This document shows, one piece after another, positions 24,105-33,091 of a stretch of DNA of 64,000 nt. The DNA is taken from positions 4,464,001 to 4,528,000 of the forward strand of contig NZ_CP063845.1 in the NCBI RefSeq assembly GCF_021018745.1, written 5' to 3'. A program made the position numbers and the translations under genes. This DNA comes from Gloeobacter morelensis MG652769. GTDB lineage: Bacteria > Cyanobacteriota > Cyanobacteriia > Gloeobacterales > Gloeobacteraceae. Positions within the stretch are counted from its first letter, which is position 1, and every line of letters starts with the position of its first letter. The notes below the pieces were generated by a model. The model made no database searches. It was not told the DNA's origin and saw only the letters and a program-made list of their open reading frames with translations.

Positions 24105-24815
24105 CTAATCGGCACCCCGGGCGGCCACGCAGATCCCCCGCAAGGTGAGATGGGTGTCCTGTACATCGAACAGATCCGGTAGCCACCGGTGGACGCGCTC
24201 GCTGTCGCCGCCGGTGGCTACGCTTATGCCGCCCGGATACTGCCGCTTCCAAGATTCGAGAAACTGCGCAAGACCAGCGAGGGTCACCCGCACCACACCG
24301 CTTTGAACTGCCGCTTCGGTAGTGCGGGCCAGTAAGGGCGGCCAAAGTTCGGGCAAGTCCACCACCGGTAAGGCAGCGGTGAAATGTTCCAGGGCACGCA
24401 GCTGCGTGCCCAGCCCCGGCAGGATGGCCCCGCCGCAAAAGCGGCCGAACTTATCAACCGCACTCAGGGTGATGGCGGTTCCGAAGTCAGCCACCAGGAC
24501 CGGGCAACCGTAAGCGTCGGCGGCAGCGATTAAATTCAGTGCCCGGTCGATTCCGAGGGTGGGGTACGTACCGGATAGGGGCACATCCGCAAGGTTCAGG
24601 ATACGGACATGGGGCAAGGTGCGCCAGCGCTCCAGGTGAGCGGGCGTTACCGAGGCGACTACAATTTGCTCAGCCGCATCTGGAGCCTGTGCCTCCCAGT
24701 GAGCGAGCGGAAAATCCCGCGTCTGCACCAGCTTTGTTCCGGTGAACCAGCCCCAGTGCTGGCGGCTGTTGCCGATGTTGACGGCAAGCCACACAGGAGG
24801 CGTCCTATTCGCCAA
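24105..24815 (-). CDS. coaX: Type III pantothenate kinase
   Basis: CoaX phosphorylates pantothenate in the first step of coenzyme A synthesis. The 236-residue protein has the ASKHA ATPase fold motifs: an N-terminal phosphate loop (LAVNIGNSRQHWGWF), the GIDRALNLIAA and VLVADFGTAITL blocks, and GGAILPGLGTQLRAL. The usual DIGN motif reads NIGN, so the first Asp is replaced by Asn; that Asp normally contacts the metal or phosphate. A TTG (24813-24815) is the start and overlaps the end of the YacP-like gene by 11 bases, so the two are coupled. Confidence 0.9.
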   Translation of the reverse strand: MANRTPPVWLAVNIGNSRQHWGWFTGTKLVQTRDFPLAHWEAQAPDAAEQIVVASVTPAHLERWRTLPHVRILNLADVPLSGTYPTLGIDRALNLIAAADAYGCPVLVADFGTAITLSAVDKFGRFCGGAILPGLGTQLRALEHFTAALPVVDLPELWPPLLARTTEAAVQSGVVRVTLAGLAQFLESWKRQYPGGISVATGGDSERVHRWLPDLFDVQDTHLTLRGICVAARGAD

Positions 24816-25368
24816 AGCGCCAACGGGCGAGTTTGTCGCGCACCGTCGGATCGAGTCGGTCGGCCAGTTTATTTCCTGGCCGGGCTTTGCGGTTGCGCAG
24901 GTCTTCGCGCATCTGGCGGCGGGCGGCTTCTACTTCTTTGAGTAACTGCTCGGAGGAGAGCCAACTGGCCCCCTGGGCGAGTACCAGCACCTGCTGCGCC
25001 CGGTCGGAGGTAGCCACCCTCACCCGGCGGCGCCGGTTCTCGCGCAACAACTGGTAGCTGTACTTCTCGATAAAACTGTCGGCGGTCTGTTCATAGTCCG
25101 TAAAGCACACTTCAAGGTGCGGGGTCTCGCTCGTACGCACCAACGGCGAGGTGACCAGTTGGGCGTCGAAGACCAGCACCGCGCGGTAACCGCGAAAGCT
25201 GGCGTAGCCTGCCAGTTGCTCGACAAGCTCGCTTCTGGCCGCCTCCAGACTCTGACGGTCGCGCAGCCGAATAAGCCTGGGCCAGGCCCCGACGACGTTG
25301 TAGCCATCCACCAGTAAGATTGTTTCCACTGCCGCTTCGGAAACGGGCCTTTGTATCAATCTTGTCAC
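24805..25368 (-). CDS. YacP/Rae1-like NYN-domain RNase
   Basis: A 187-residue protein with a PIN-like NYN nuclease fold: LLVDGYNVVGAWP holds the first acidic residue, VLVFDAQ the second, TDYEQTADSFIEKY the third and VATSDRAQQ the fourth. That set of Asp residues is the metal site of the family. Bacillus YacP (Rae1) is a ribosome-associated endoribonuclease; a similar role here is inference. The basic helical tail (RRQMREDLRNRKARPGNK) may bind RNA. A GTG starts it, and its 3' end overlaps coaX by 11 bases. tsaE starts 8 bp away on the other strand. Confidence 0.8.
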   Translation of the reverse strand: MTRLIQRPVSEAAVETILLVDGYNVVGAWPRLIRLRDRQSLEAARSELVEQLAGYASFRGYRAVLVFDAQLVTSPLVRTSETPHLEVCFTDYEQTADSFIEKYSYQLLRENRRRRVRVATSDRAQQVLVLAQGASWLSSEQLLKEVEAARRQMREDLRNRKARPGNKLADRLDPTVRDKLARWRFGE

Positions 25369-25376
25369 AGTTGACC

Positions 25377-25835
25377 ATGAAAATCCTATTGCCCGACCCC
25401 GAGGCGACGCGGATGCTGGGGGCGCGGTTGGCCGCGTGCTGGCAGCCGGGCGTGGTGCTGCTGTTCGACGGCGATCTCGGTGCGGGCAAGACGACCTGCA
25501 TTCAAGGATTGGCCACAGCGCTCGGTATCGAGGAACTGGTCACCTCCCCCACCTTCGCCCTCATCGAGGTGTACCCGCAGGCGGCTCGCTCCCTCGTCCA
25601 TGTCGATCTCTACCGGCTGTCTCCCGAGGAGGTGCCTGCCCTCGGCCTGGAGGAAATGTGGGACGCCCAGACGATAGTCGCGATAGAGTGGGCCGAGCGG
25701 CTGCCGTTTATGCCTGGGGAATATCTGCGCATATTTCTCGATTGGCACGAGCCGCGCAGTGCTCTGCTGAACGCCCACGGCCCCTCTGCTGCAAGTCTTT
25801 TAGGGTGTTTGAGCAAGCACTACCGGCGGCCCTGA
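25377..25835 (+). CDS. tsaE: tRNA threonylcarbamoyladenosine synthesis ATPase TsaE
   Basis: TsaE is the ATPase that, with TsaB and TsaD, makes the t6A37 modification of tRNAs reading ANN codons. The 152-residue protein starts at 25377 (MKILLPDPEATRMLG). It has the Walker A DGDLGAGKTT, then TSPTFALIEVYP and the VHVDLYRL that carries the second acidic residue, and a conserved IEWAERLP near residue 105. The longer frame to 25320 adds 19 residues with no family match. It is divergent from the YacP-like gene with an 8-bp gap, so their promoters must overlap the other's coding start. Confidence 0.92.
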   Translation: MKILLPDPEATRMLGARLAACWQPGVVLLFDGDLGAGKTTCIQGLATALGIEELVTSPTFALIEVYPQAARSLVHVDLYRLSPEEVPALGLEEMWDAQTIVAIEWAERLPFMPGEYLRIFLDWHEPRSALLNAHGPSAASLLGCLSKHYRRP

Positions 25836-25918
25836 GCCGGTATGGGCACATGCCTTAACGGGGCCTTAATGCCATAGCGTTAGCGTTGCTCTGTCCTTCC
25901 TGCCCTGGAGCGTGTTTG

Positions 25919-27562
25919 ATGTTCAACCGCCGCACGGTAATTAAAGGCGCCCTGGTCGCCCCGGCGCTATGGCTGTCTGTTAATTCGAAGCACCGGGCCG
26001 CCGCCCAGGGTACCGACGACTATGGCGTCGCCTCGGGCGATCCGCGCTCCGATGGGGTGGTGCTCTGGACGCGGGTACCGGAGGCGTTTCAGAACGGCGG
26101 ACCGCTGACGGTCCATTTCGAAGTCTCCCTGACGGAAGACTTTGCCTCCGTGGTTGTCCAGGGCAGCGTCACCACGGATGCCAGCCGCGACTTCACCGTC
26201 AAGATGCGCACCGGCGGCCTGGAGCCTTTTACGCGCTACTACTACCGGTTCACCACCGATACGGGCTACACCAGCGTTACCGGCCGCACCAGGACCGCCC
26301 CCGACCCTGACAGCAGCGTCGAACAACTGACTTTTGCCTACGTCTCCTGCCAGGATTACACCCAGGGCTTCTACACGGTCTATGCCGCCATCTGCCAGGA
26401 CGACGACGCCGACTACTGCATTCACCTGGGCGACAACATTTACGAGACGGGTGCGGCGGGCTTCCAGAACGGCCAGGTGCGCGAGGATACGATTGGCGGC
26501 GGTGAGGCGAAGACCCTCGAAGAGTACCGCGCCAAGTACAAGCTCTACTTGAGCGATCCTGACTTTCGCGAGGTGCGCCGTCTGTTCTGCTGGATCCACC
26601 TGTGGGACGACCACGAGGTGTTCAACAATTACGCCGGGCGCGACTTGGTGAGCGAGGAGCAAAAGGCGCGCCAACTCGCGGGCTATACGGCCTTTCTGGA
26701 GTACCTGCCCGTCGAACCGGTCACTCCCCTGACGGTCGTCGACGACAAGGCGGTGGTGCGGCTCTACCGCAAGCTTTCGTTTGGCGCTCTTGCGGATTTG
26801 TTCGTACTCGACTTGCGCCAGTTTCGCGACGGTGTGGTCTGTGCCAGCGACTTTTTGAGCCCCGGTTGCCCCGAACTCGAAGATCCTTCGCGCACGATGC
26901 TGGGCTATCAGCAGCGCAGTTGGCTCAAGAAAAATTTGCTCGGTTCACAGGCGCGCTGGAAGGTGCTGCTCAATGAAATGATGCTGGTGCGCTTCGTGGC
27001 TTTTGACATCGGTGCGGACGGCCGGCCCACGGGTAAAGCGCCGCGCTTTTTCAGCCGTCCGCGCCGCGTGGAGGGCGATGTCGTCTCCGAGGCCAATGGG
27101 CTGACGCTCTACATCAACCTGGATGCCTGGGACGGCTATCCTGCCGAGCGCACCGAGCTGCTTTCGTTTATTGCCGACAAGCAAATCCGCAACGTCGTGG
27201 TCTGGACCGGCGATATCCACAACTGCTATGCAGGCGTCCTCAAGCCCGATTTCACCGATCCGGCAAGCCCGCCGGTGGCGGTGGAGGTGGTGGGTGGGTC
27301 GGTCAGTTCGGCGGGTGTCTTCGAGCTGTTGGGCAGCCTTTTTGACCCGACGGCGCTGGCGGCTCCGCTGCTGCAGCAATCCAATCCGTATATTGAATAC
27401 GTCGATCTCAAGTACCACGTCTACACCAAGGCAGTGTTGACGCGCGAATCGATGCAGGTGAGCTACCGGGCGGTCGAGACGATCACCGAGACGGTCTCGG
27501 CAAGTTTTACCCTGCAGTCGTTCACGATCCCCGACGGCGAATCACAACTGTTGCCCAGTTGA
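25919..27562 (+). CDS. PhoD-like alkaline phosphatase/phosphodiesterase, Tat-exported
   Basis: A 547-residue metal-dependent phosphatase for periplasmic phosphate scavenging. The N-terminus has a Tat signal (MFNRRTVIKGALVAPALW) with the twin Arg. An N-terminal fibronectin-like domain (YGVASGDPRSDGVVLWTR to about residue 120) precedes the PhoD core. Core metal and active-site segments are VSCQDYTQGFYTVY, IHLGDNIYETG, WDDHEVFNNY and WTGDIHNCY. GDxxYE and DDHExxNN are diagnostic of PhoD. The family needs Ca and Fe. The start at 25919 has GGAG upstream. No Pho box was recognised in the 83-bp gap after tsaE. Confidence 0.9.
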   Translation: MFNRRTVIKGALVAPALWLSVNSKHRAAAQGTDDYGVASGDPRSDGVVLWTRVPEAFQNGGPLTVHFEVSLTEDFASVVVQGSVTTDASRDFTVKMRTGGLEPFTRYYYRFTTDTGYTSVTGRTRTAPDPDSSVEQLTFAYVSCQDYTQGFYTVYAAICQDDDADYCIHLGDNIYETGAAGFQNGQVREDTIGGGEAKTLEEYRAKYKLYLSDPDFREVRRLFCWIHLWDDHEVFNNYAGRDLVSEEQKARQLAGYTAFLEYLPVEPVTPLTVVDDKAVVRLYRKLSFGALADLFVLDLRQFRDGVVCASDFLSPGCPELEDPSRTMLGYQQRSWLKKNLLGSQARWKVLLNEMMLVRFVAFDIGADGRPTGKAPRFFSRPRRVEGDVVSEANGLTLYINLDAWDGYPAERTELLSFIADKQIRNVVVWTGDIHNCYAGVLKPDFTDPASPPVAVEVVGGSVSSAGVFELLGSLFDPTALAAPLLQQSNPYIEYVDLKYHVYTKAVLTRESMQVSYRAVETITETVSASFTLQSFTIPDGESQLLPS

Positions 27563-27628
27563 AACAGTGAATATCAGCGGCCCGAAGTGGATAATTGATC
27601 ACAACGCCCCAAGCGTGGAGAGCCGCCG

Positions 27629-28396
27629 ATGATTCAGACCGCCGCGTCCGAGCCTTCCGGCAAAACGATGACTTTCGAAGAGTACGTGCTTTACCAGGGA
27701 GAACCGGGTATCCGCTACGAACTTTTTCGGGGGCATTTGGAGCCGATGACGACACCGACCGGACTGCACACCAGCATCTGCGAATTTATTGCAAGTCGTC
27801 TCCAGCGACACTGTGCCGCCCAACGACTGCCGCTGGTAGCCAAAAGCACCGTTGGGGTGCGCACCGAAGAAGATACTTCGCGGATCCCCGATGTGGTGGT
27901 CTGTAGCCGCGAGCTGTGGGAGCGGCTTTGCGCCCGCCCGGGAGCCGGTATTCTTGACACCGGCGAAACGCCGCTATTGGTCGTCGAGGTGGTGAGCGAA
28001 GACTGGCGGCGCGACTACGTCCGCAAGCGGGCGGAGTACGCCATGGTAGACATTTCCGAGTACTGGATTGTCGATCCGGTCCGGCAGCGGGTGTGGGTTT
28101 TGAGCGATCCGCAAAGTGAAAACAGCTACGAGCGGGTGGAGTTCCAAAGCGGCGACCAATTGGTGTCTGTGCAGTTTCCCCAACTGGAACTGACGGTAGA
28201 TACCCTCCTGTCTCCGCCTCTTGTCGAGGATGTGATCCGCGAGGAGCAGACGCAACTGCAGCAAGCCAGGCAGGAGACCGAGCAAGCCAGGCAAGAAGCT
28301 GCTCAAGCGAAGCAGCAGGCCGAGCGCGAGCGGCAGCGCTCAGAACGGCTGGCCGCGTATTTGCGGGAGCGGGGTATCGATCCGGAAGCGCTGTAG
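27629..28396 (+). CDS. Uma2 family (DUF820) putative nuclease with C-terminal coiled coil
   Basis: The 255-residue protein has the Uma2 domain, a PD-(D/E)XK-like fold abundant in cyanobacteria. The pattern includes MTFEEYVLYQGEPGIRYELF, then SRIPDVVV, the acidic PLLVVEVVSEDWRRDYVRKR (E-x-V-S..., K core) and EYWIVDPVRQRVWV. The ExV..K arrangement is the presumed active site. The last 60 residues (EEQTQLQQARQETEQARQE onward) are a Gln/Arg/Ala coiled coil, probably for oligomerisation. It follows the phosphatase by 67 bp on the same strand. Function is unknown across this family. Confidence 0.85.
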   Translation: MIQTAASEPSGKTMTFEEYVLYQGEPGIRYELFRGHLEPMTTPTGLHTSICEFIASRLQRHCAAQRLPLVAKSTVGVRTEEDTSRIPDVVVCSRELWERLCARPGAGILDTGETPLLVVEVVSEDWRRDYVRKRAEYAMVDISEYWIVDPVRQRVWVLSDPQSENSYERVEFQSGDQLVSVQFPQLELTVDTLLSPPLVEDVIREEQTQLQQARQETEQARQEAAQAKQQAERERQRSERLAAYLRERGIDPEAL

Positions 28397-28529
28397 GGCA
28401 TCGCCTGCTTGTTTGGCTGCGGTAAGGCGCCTCAGTTATGGCGGCTGTTGGTTTTGCACAACGATCTGTGGGTGCGAGAGGCGGAACCCCCTTCGCGCTT
28501 CCCCTCTCGCGCTCTCCAACCTCCCCGCG

Positions 28530-28563
28530 TCCGGGGGCTGCCAGCCCCCCGACACCCCCCGGA
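28530..28563. repeat. Nested inverted repeat, 28.4-28.7 kb gap
   Basis: TCCGGGGG (28530-28537) pairs with CCCCCGGA (28556-28563), and inside it GGGGGCT pairs with AGCCCCC across a 3-base GCC loop. The two stems compete. They sit within a C-rich 330-bp gap (28397-28724) that contains no convincing gene. The block could be a dispersed palindromic element of this genome or a terminator for the Uma2 gene. Confidence 0.45.
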
Positions 28564-28724
28564 CTGAGCGGCACGGTGGGAACGAGAATTGGTGGGTGGG
28601 ATGGGTTTACTCCTATAGGGCCTGCACGATGCGTGTCGACTGCGGCATAGTTCTGCGTGTGCGCTGCGCCGAGAAGTAGGGCTGGAAACCTAGACAGGCA
28701 GCGGTTTTTACCCTGACACCTGCT

Positions 28725-30458
28725 CTAGTATTTGCGCGTCTGGGGGGTGAAGCGCTCGGGATCGACCGCCTGCAGGCTGAGATCTACCGGCCGGTAGTCG
28801 ATGCGCAGGGCGTCCCCTTCGCGGTAGGCAAGGGTGTGTTTGAGGTACTCGGCGTCGTTGCGCTCGGGGTAGTCGCTGCGGGAGTGGGCACCGCGCGATT
28901 CGCGCCGCTCCAGGGCACTTGCCACGATGATCTCGCCCACGGTGATCAGGCTGCGCAACTCAAAAGCCTCGGTGATCTCGGTGTTGTAAAGTTTGCCTTT
29001 GTCGTCCAGGCGAATGTCGCTGTAGCGGGCTTTGAGCTGTTGAATCTTCTCCAGACCGGTCTTGAGGATCTGCTCGTCACGGAAGATCGAGCAGTGATCG
29101 GTGAGGGTGTCCTGGAACTCGCGGCGCAGCGCGTCGATACGCAGGCTGCCCGGCTGGTCGAGCAGATTCTGGATGCCTTGCTCCGCCACCCGGCGGTGAC
29201 GCGCTTCGTCCACATCGGGAAAGCGGCGATCCTGCACGTAGCGGGCCAGGGACGCCCCCGCCCGCGCCCCGTAGACCACACACTCCAGCAGCGAATTGCT
29301 CCCCAGGCGGTTGGCGCCGTGCACCGAGACGCAGGAGCACTCCCCGGCGGCAAAGAACCCTTCCATCACCTGGCCGTGGGCGGCGAGTGCCTGGCAATCG
29401 ACGGTGGTGGGAATGCCACCCATCGAGTAGTGCACGGTCGGGCGCACGGGCATCGGCTCGTAGATCACGTCGATGCCCAGGTGGCGCAGGGCTTCGTCGT
29501 GGGCAAAAGGCACCCGCTCCAAGATCTTTTCTTTGCCCATGTGCCTCAGATCGAGGTGGACGTAGCGTCCGCCGCCGACGCCGCGCCCTTCGCGAATTTC
29601 GGTGGCGATGGCGCGGCTGGTGATGTCGCGGGGGGCAAGTTCCATGCGGCTCGGGGCGTAGTTGGCCATGAAGCGCTCACCAGAGTCATTGATCAGGTAA
29701 GCACCCTCGCCGCGCACCGCCTCGGAGATGAGCACTCCCACCGGGTAGAGACCCGTGGGGTGAAACTGCACAAATTCCATGTCTTGCAGCGGCAGACCGG
29801 CCATCGCCGCAAGGCAAAGCCCGTCGCCGGTGGAGGCGTAGTCGTTGGAGGTGGTGTTGAAGACGCGGCCGTAGCCGCCGGTGGCGAACAAAATCGCCTT
29901 GGCGCGCACGACTTCGATGCGGCCGGTGGGAATGTGGAACATCACCAACCCGCGCGCCTCGCCCTCTTCGACAATCAGTTCCAGAACGTACCACTCCTCG
30001 AAGATCGGCACTTGGTACTGGAACAACCGGCTCACCAGTTCGTGCAAGATGGCGTGCCCGGTCTTGTCGGCGGCGTAGCAGGTGCGCTGGTGGGTGTGCC
30101 CGCCAAAGGGCCGCTGGGCAATGCGCCCGTCCGGTAGCCGCGAGAAGAGTACCCCCATGTGCTCGAGATCGATAATCACCTGGGGTGCCTGCTGGGTGAG
30201 CACGGCCACGGCGTCCTGGTCCGCCAGATAATCGGCTCCCTTGACGGTGTCGAAGGCGTGGGTGAGCCAGTTGTCCTTCGGATCGACGTTTTGCAGGGCA
30301 GCGGCGATCCCCCCCTGGGCGGCCACCGAATGGCTTCTGATCGGGTGCACCTTCGAGACGAGGGCCACTCTCAGGCGGTTATCGGTGCGGGCAATCTCGA
30401 CAGCAGCGCGGGAACCGGCCAGCCCGCCGCCAACGATCACAATGTCATACTCCAGCAT
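28725..30458 (-). CDS. sdhA: Succinate dehydrogenase/fumarate reductase flavoprotein subunit
   Basis: The FAD-containing subunit oxidises succinate to fumarate at the membrane. The 577-residue sequence starts MLEYDIVIVGGGLAGSRAA with the FAD Rossmann fold GxGxxG. HSVAAQGGIAAAL, FGGHTHQRTCYAADKTGH, PTGLYPVG, LDLRHMG and the CVSVHGANRLGSNSL block follow. The FAD-anchoring His lies in the HSVAAQ segment. L-aspartate oxidase (NadB) shares the fold, but the 577-residue length and the SYSDIRLDDKG...EL...ITVGEIIVASAL C-terminus favour SdhA. No sdhB or sdhC lies next to it, so the complex is split, as is common in cyanobacteria. Confidence 0.88.
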   Translation of the reverse strand: MLEYDIVIVGGGLAGSRAAVEIARTDNRLRVALVSKVHPIRSHSVAAQGGIAAALQNVDPKDNWLTHAFDTVKGADYLADQDAVAVLTQQAPQVIIDLEHMGVLFSRLPDGRIAQRPFGGHTHQRTCYAADKTGHAILHELVSRLFQYQVPIFEEWYVLELIVEEGEARGLVMFHIPTGRIEVVRAKAILFATGGYGRVFNTTSNDYASTGDGLCLAAMAGLPLQDMEFVQFHPTGLYPVGVLISEAVRGEGAYLINDSGERFMANYAPSRMELAPRDITSRAIATEIREGRGVGGGRYVHLDLRHMGKEKILERVPFAHDEALRHLGIDVIYEPMPVRPTVHYSMGGIPTTVDCQALAAHGQVMEGFFAAGECSCVSVHGANRLGSNSLLECVVYGARAGASLARYVQDRRFPDVDEARHRRVAEQGIQNLLDQPGSLRIDALRREFQDTLTDHCSIFRDEQILKTGLEKIQQLKARYSDIRLDDKGKLYNTEITEAFELRSLITVGEIIVASALERRESRGAHSRSDYPERNDAEYLKHTLAYREGDALRIDYRPVDLSLQAVDPERFTPQTRKY

Positions 30459-30468
30459 GGCGCACCCA

Positions 30469-30483
30469 GGTGTTCAGAACACC
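30469..30483. promoter_or_regulatory. GGTGTTC-A-GAACACC palindrome upstream of sdhA
   Basis: A 15-bp perfect palindrome lies 10 bp before the sdhA start codon on the minus strand. It could be an operator or a 5'-UTR hairpin that overlaps the ribosome site. No regulator can be named. Confidence 0.35.
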
Positions 30484-30673
30484 ATGATAAAGGGCTCGTT
30501 CGGTTGCCTGACCCATCGCACGGCCATGGGCAGGTAAATGAGAGAGTGCGCTTGTGGGAGCGCCACCGCGTCTTTTCTCTGAAGTGCATATAACCAGCAG
30601 GCGAATTATTGCTTCGTCAGCGGGGCCGCTGCAGAGCCGAACTCTCAAGGCCGAACACGACTGGACCGGCTCT

Positions 30674-31333
30674 CTAGCTCAACCAGCGGTCGAGGTGCCC
30701 GGCCAGTGCTTCGACCGTCTCGACCCAGTGGTCCGGCCGGGCAGCGGCCAACTCCTCGCGCCCGTGGGTACCCCAGGTGACCGCACAGCAGGCCACCCCG
30801 GCGGCACGGGCCATTTCGATATCGAGGGTGGTGTCACCCACCATCAGCGCTTCGCCCACCCCGAAGCCGGTGAGGGCAAGGGCGAGCTTGAGCGATTCGG
30901 GGTCGGGTTTGCCCCGACTCACCTCGTCCGGAGAGACGATCGCTTCAAAAAGGTCCGACCAGCCCGCCTGCCCAAGCACCTCCCGGATCGAGCGGCCGCG
31001 CTTGCCTGAGCAGATGGCCAGCCTTACTCCACGGCGGTGCAAGTCGCGCACCAGGGCGTCGGTGCCGGCGAAGGGGCGGCTCATGGGCAGCATGATTTCG
31101 CGGTAAACCTCACGGTAGTACTCCACCACCCGGGGCGCTTCCGCGAGCCGCTGCGCGGGCAAAATCGCGGGCATCTGCTCGCGCAGGGGCATGCCGATGA
31201 GCTTGCGCCAGCGCTCGACGGTGCCCACAGGCAGGGCCAGGGCCAGGGCCGTGCGCTCCATAGCGAGCACAATCCCCCCTTCCGAATCGATGAGCGTACC
31301 GTCGAGATCGAAGACCACCAACCGTCCGGACAT
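30674..31333 (-). CDS. HAD family hydrolase, phosphoglycolate-phosphatase-like
   Basis: A 219-residue HAD phosphatase. Motif I is VVFDLDGTLIDSEGG near residue 8, with nucleophile Asp and acid Asp. Motif II is ICSGKRG, motif III a Lys in SRGKPDPESL, and motif IV MVGDTTLDIEMARAAG. The cap is helical (type C1), the arrangement of phosphoglycolate phosphatases and pyrophosphatases. Phosphoglycolate, the oxygenase by-product of RuBisCO, is a natural substrate in cyanobacteria but is not proven here. It is divergent from the phosphotransacetylase-like gene by 92 bp. Confidence 0.85.
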   Translation of the reverse strand: MSGRLVVFDLDGTLIDSEGGIVLAMERTALALALPVGTVERWRKLIGMPLREQMPAILPAQRLAEAPRVVEYYREVYREIMLPMSRPFAGTDALVRDLHRRGVRLAICSGKRGRSIREVLGQAGWSDLFEAIVSPDEVSRGKPDPESLKLALALTGFGVGEALMVGDTTLDIEMARAAGVACCAVTWGTHGREELAAARPDHWVETVEALAGHLDRWLS

Positions 31334-31425
31334 CCGGCGCTCCTGCGAAGACCAGACCAGATTTATAGCCTTTGTGGGCGCTTCTCACCTAGACTCTTTT
31401 CCAACACATCTTGCCATCGGTTCCC

Positions 31426-32478
31426 ATGAATCTGCTGATCGGTTCGACCACCCCCTGCAGCGGCAAGTCCGCCATCGCCCTCGGCCTCGGCCTGCGTCTG
31501 CGCGCAGCGGGCCGACAGGTGGTCTACGCCAAGCCCCTGGGCACCATCGCCGTGGAGGCGGCCGGGCAGTGGCGCGACGCCGACTGCGTGCTGATGAACG
31601 AGTATCTGGGCGCTTCGATGCCACCGCCTGCGCCCTTGGTCTTTTTGGACCGCGCCAGCGTCCGCCGCCGCCTGAGCGGTGAGGATACGGTCGACTACCG
31701 CGAGCGGCTGCGCGATTTTGCCCCCGAGGAGCCGGGACTGGTGCGCCTTATCGAAGGGGCCGGCACCCCCCAGGAGGGGGCCGTTTTCGGTCTGACGCTG
31801 CAGGTGCTCGCCGAGCAGTTGCCCGCCCGCGTGCTGTTGGTCTGCCGCTATGAAGAAGATCTCGTCATCGATCAGTTGCTCATCTTGCGCTCGCAGTTGG
31901 GCAATCGATTGGCAGGGGTCATCCTCAACGATGTACCCGCCGATCAGCAGGAGGATGTGGGCGGCGTACTGGTGCCGTTTCTGGAGCGCCAGCGCATCGG
32001 CATCTTCGGCATCCTGCCCGCCGATACCACTCTCAAAAGCGTCAGCGTCGGCGAACTGGTAGGTACTCTGGGCGCGGAGGTGCTCTGCTGCCGCGAGCGA
32101 CTCGATCAGATGGTCGAATCGGTGCACATCGGGGCGATGAGCGGCAGCGCCGCCCTCAAATATTTTCGCAACGCCACCAACAAAGCTGTGATTACCGGCG
32201 GAGATCGCACCGACATCCAGCTTGCGGCCCTGGAGACTTCGACCACCTGCCTGGTGCTGACCGGCTATCTCGCTCCCTCCCAGATGGTCCTGGCGCGCGC
32301 TGAAGAACTGCAGGTGCCGGTTCTCACCGTCGGCCACGACACCCTCGCCACCACCGAGCTCGTCGATTGCCTCTTCGGCCAGGCGCGCTTTCGCGAAGCG
32401 GCCAAAGTCGATCGCATTCAGCAGCTACTCGAACGCCATTTTGATTTCGAGCGCTTTGAGCATGCATTGGGGCTCTAG
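31426..32478 (+). CDS. BioD/DRTGG-domain protein related to phosphotransacetylase N-terminus
   Basis: A 350-residue protein with a P-loop dethiobiotin-synthetase-like N-terminal domain (MNLLIGSTTPCSGKSAIALG, Walker A-like SGKS) and a C-terminal DRTGG-like domain (VHIGAMSGSAALKYFRNATN, ITGGDRTDIQLAAL). This is the pair found in the N-terminal region of long Pta enzymes, without the catalytic acetyltransferase domain. Cyanobacteria have such stand-alone proteins; a regulatory role is inferred. The start at 31426 was chosen over an upstream TTG. It ends 41 bp from glnB on the opposite strand. Confidence 0.8.
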   Translation: MNLLIGSTTPCSGKSAIALGLGLRLRAAGRQVVYAKPLGTIAVEAAGQWRDADCVLMNEYLGASMPPPAPLVFLDRASVRRRLSGEDTVDYRERLRDFAPEEPGLVRLIEGAGTPQEGAVFGLTLQVLAEQLPARVLLVCRYEEDLVIDQLLILRSQLGNRLAGVILNDVPADQQEDVGGVLVPFLERQRIGIFGILPADTTLKSVSVGELVGTLGAEVLCCRERLDQMVESVHIGAMSGSAALKYFRNATNKAVITGGDRTDIQLAALETSTTCLVLTGYLAPSQMVLARAEELQVPVLTVGHDTLATTELVDCLFGQARFREAAKVDRIQQLLERHFDFERFEHALGL

Positions 32479-32484
32479 GCATCA

Positions 32485-32509
32485 GGTGTCAGAGAAGCCG
32501 ACTGACACC
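32485..32509. terminator. Bidirectional hairpin between the DRTGG gene and glnB
   Basis: GGTGTCAG (32485-32492) pairs with CTGACACC (32502-32509) around a 9-base loop in the 40-bp gap between two convergent genes. There is no T-tract, so efficiency is uncertain. Confidence 0.5.
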
Positions 32510-32518
32510 CGACGGGCA

Positions 32519-32893
<375 letters not shown>

Positions 32894-32918
32894 CTAGCAC
32901 CCGATGCCAGCCGGTGGT

Positions 32919-32932
32919 GTTGGTGAGACTAC
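32919..32932 (-). promoter_or_regulatory. Possible degenerate NtcA site upstream of glnB
   Basis: On the minus strand GTA-N8-AAC occurs 62 bp upstream of the glnB start; the NtcA consensus is GTA-N8-TAC. One base of the second half-site differs and no clear -10 box is 22 bp downstream. It is a weak candidate that is worth testing because glnB is NtcA-controlled in other cyanobacteria. Confidence 0.25.
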
Positions 32933-33091
32933 CATTTTTCGGCTCCCAGGGGGAGCCTATCCGGGCTCGGCCACCGATAGCGATTGCTCCCCGACAAGGG
33001 TAAAGTTGCACACCATATCTAGTTCTTGTGGTAATCTCGGTGCAGGTTTGCGCCATTTCAAACCCCTTAGCGCATTTTGTGTGGAGGCTTT

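Noticed and set aside
28397-28724. Short frames in the C-rich gap after the Uma2 gene
   Set aside because: Low complexity, no ribosome site and no resemblance to proteins; the gap is better described by its nested inverted repeat.
28836-30137. 433-residue open frame on the strand opposite sdhA
   Set aside because: It is the GC-driven antisense shadow of sdhA; the residues are His/Gly/Val-rich with no domain, and sdhA is certain.
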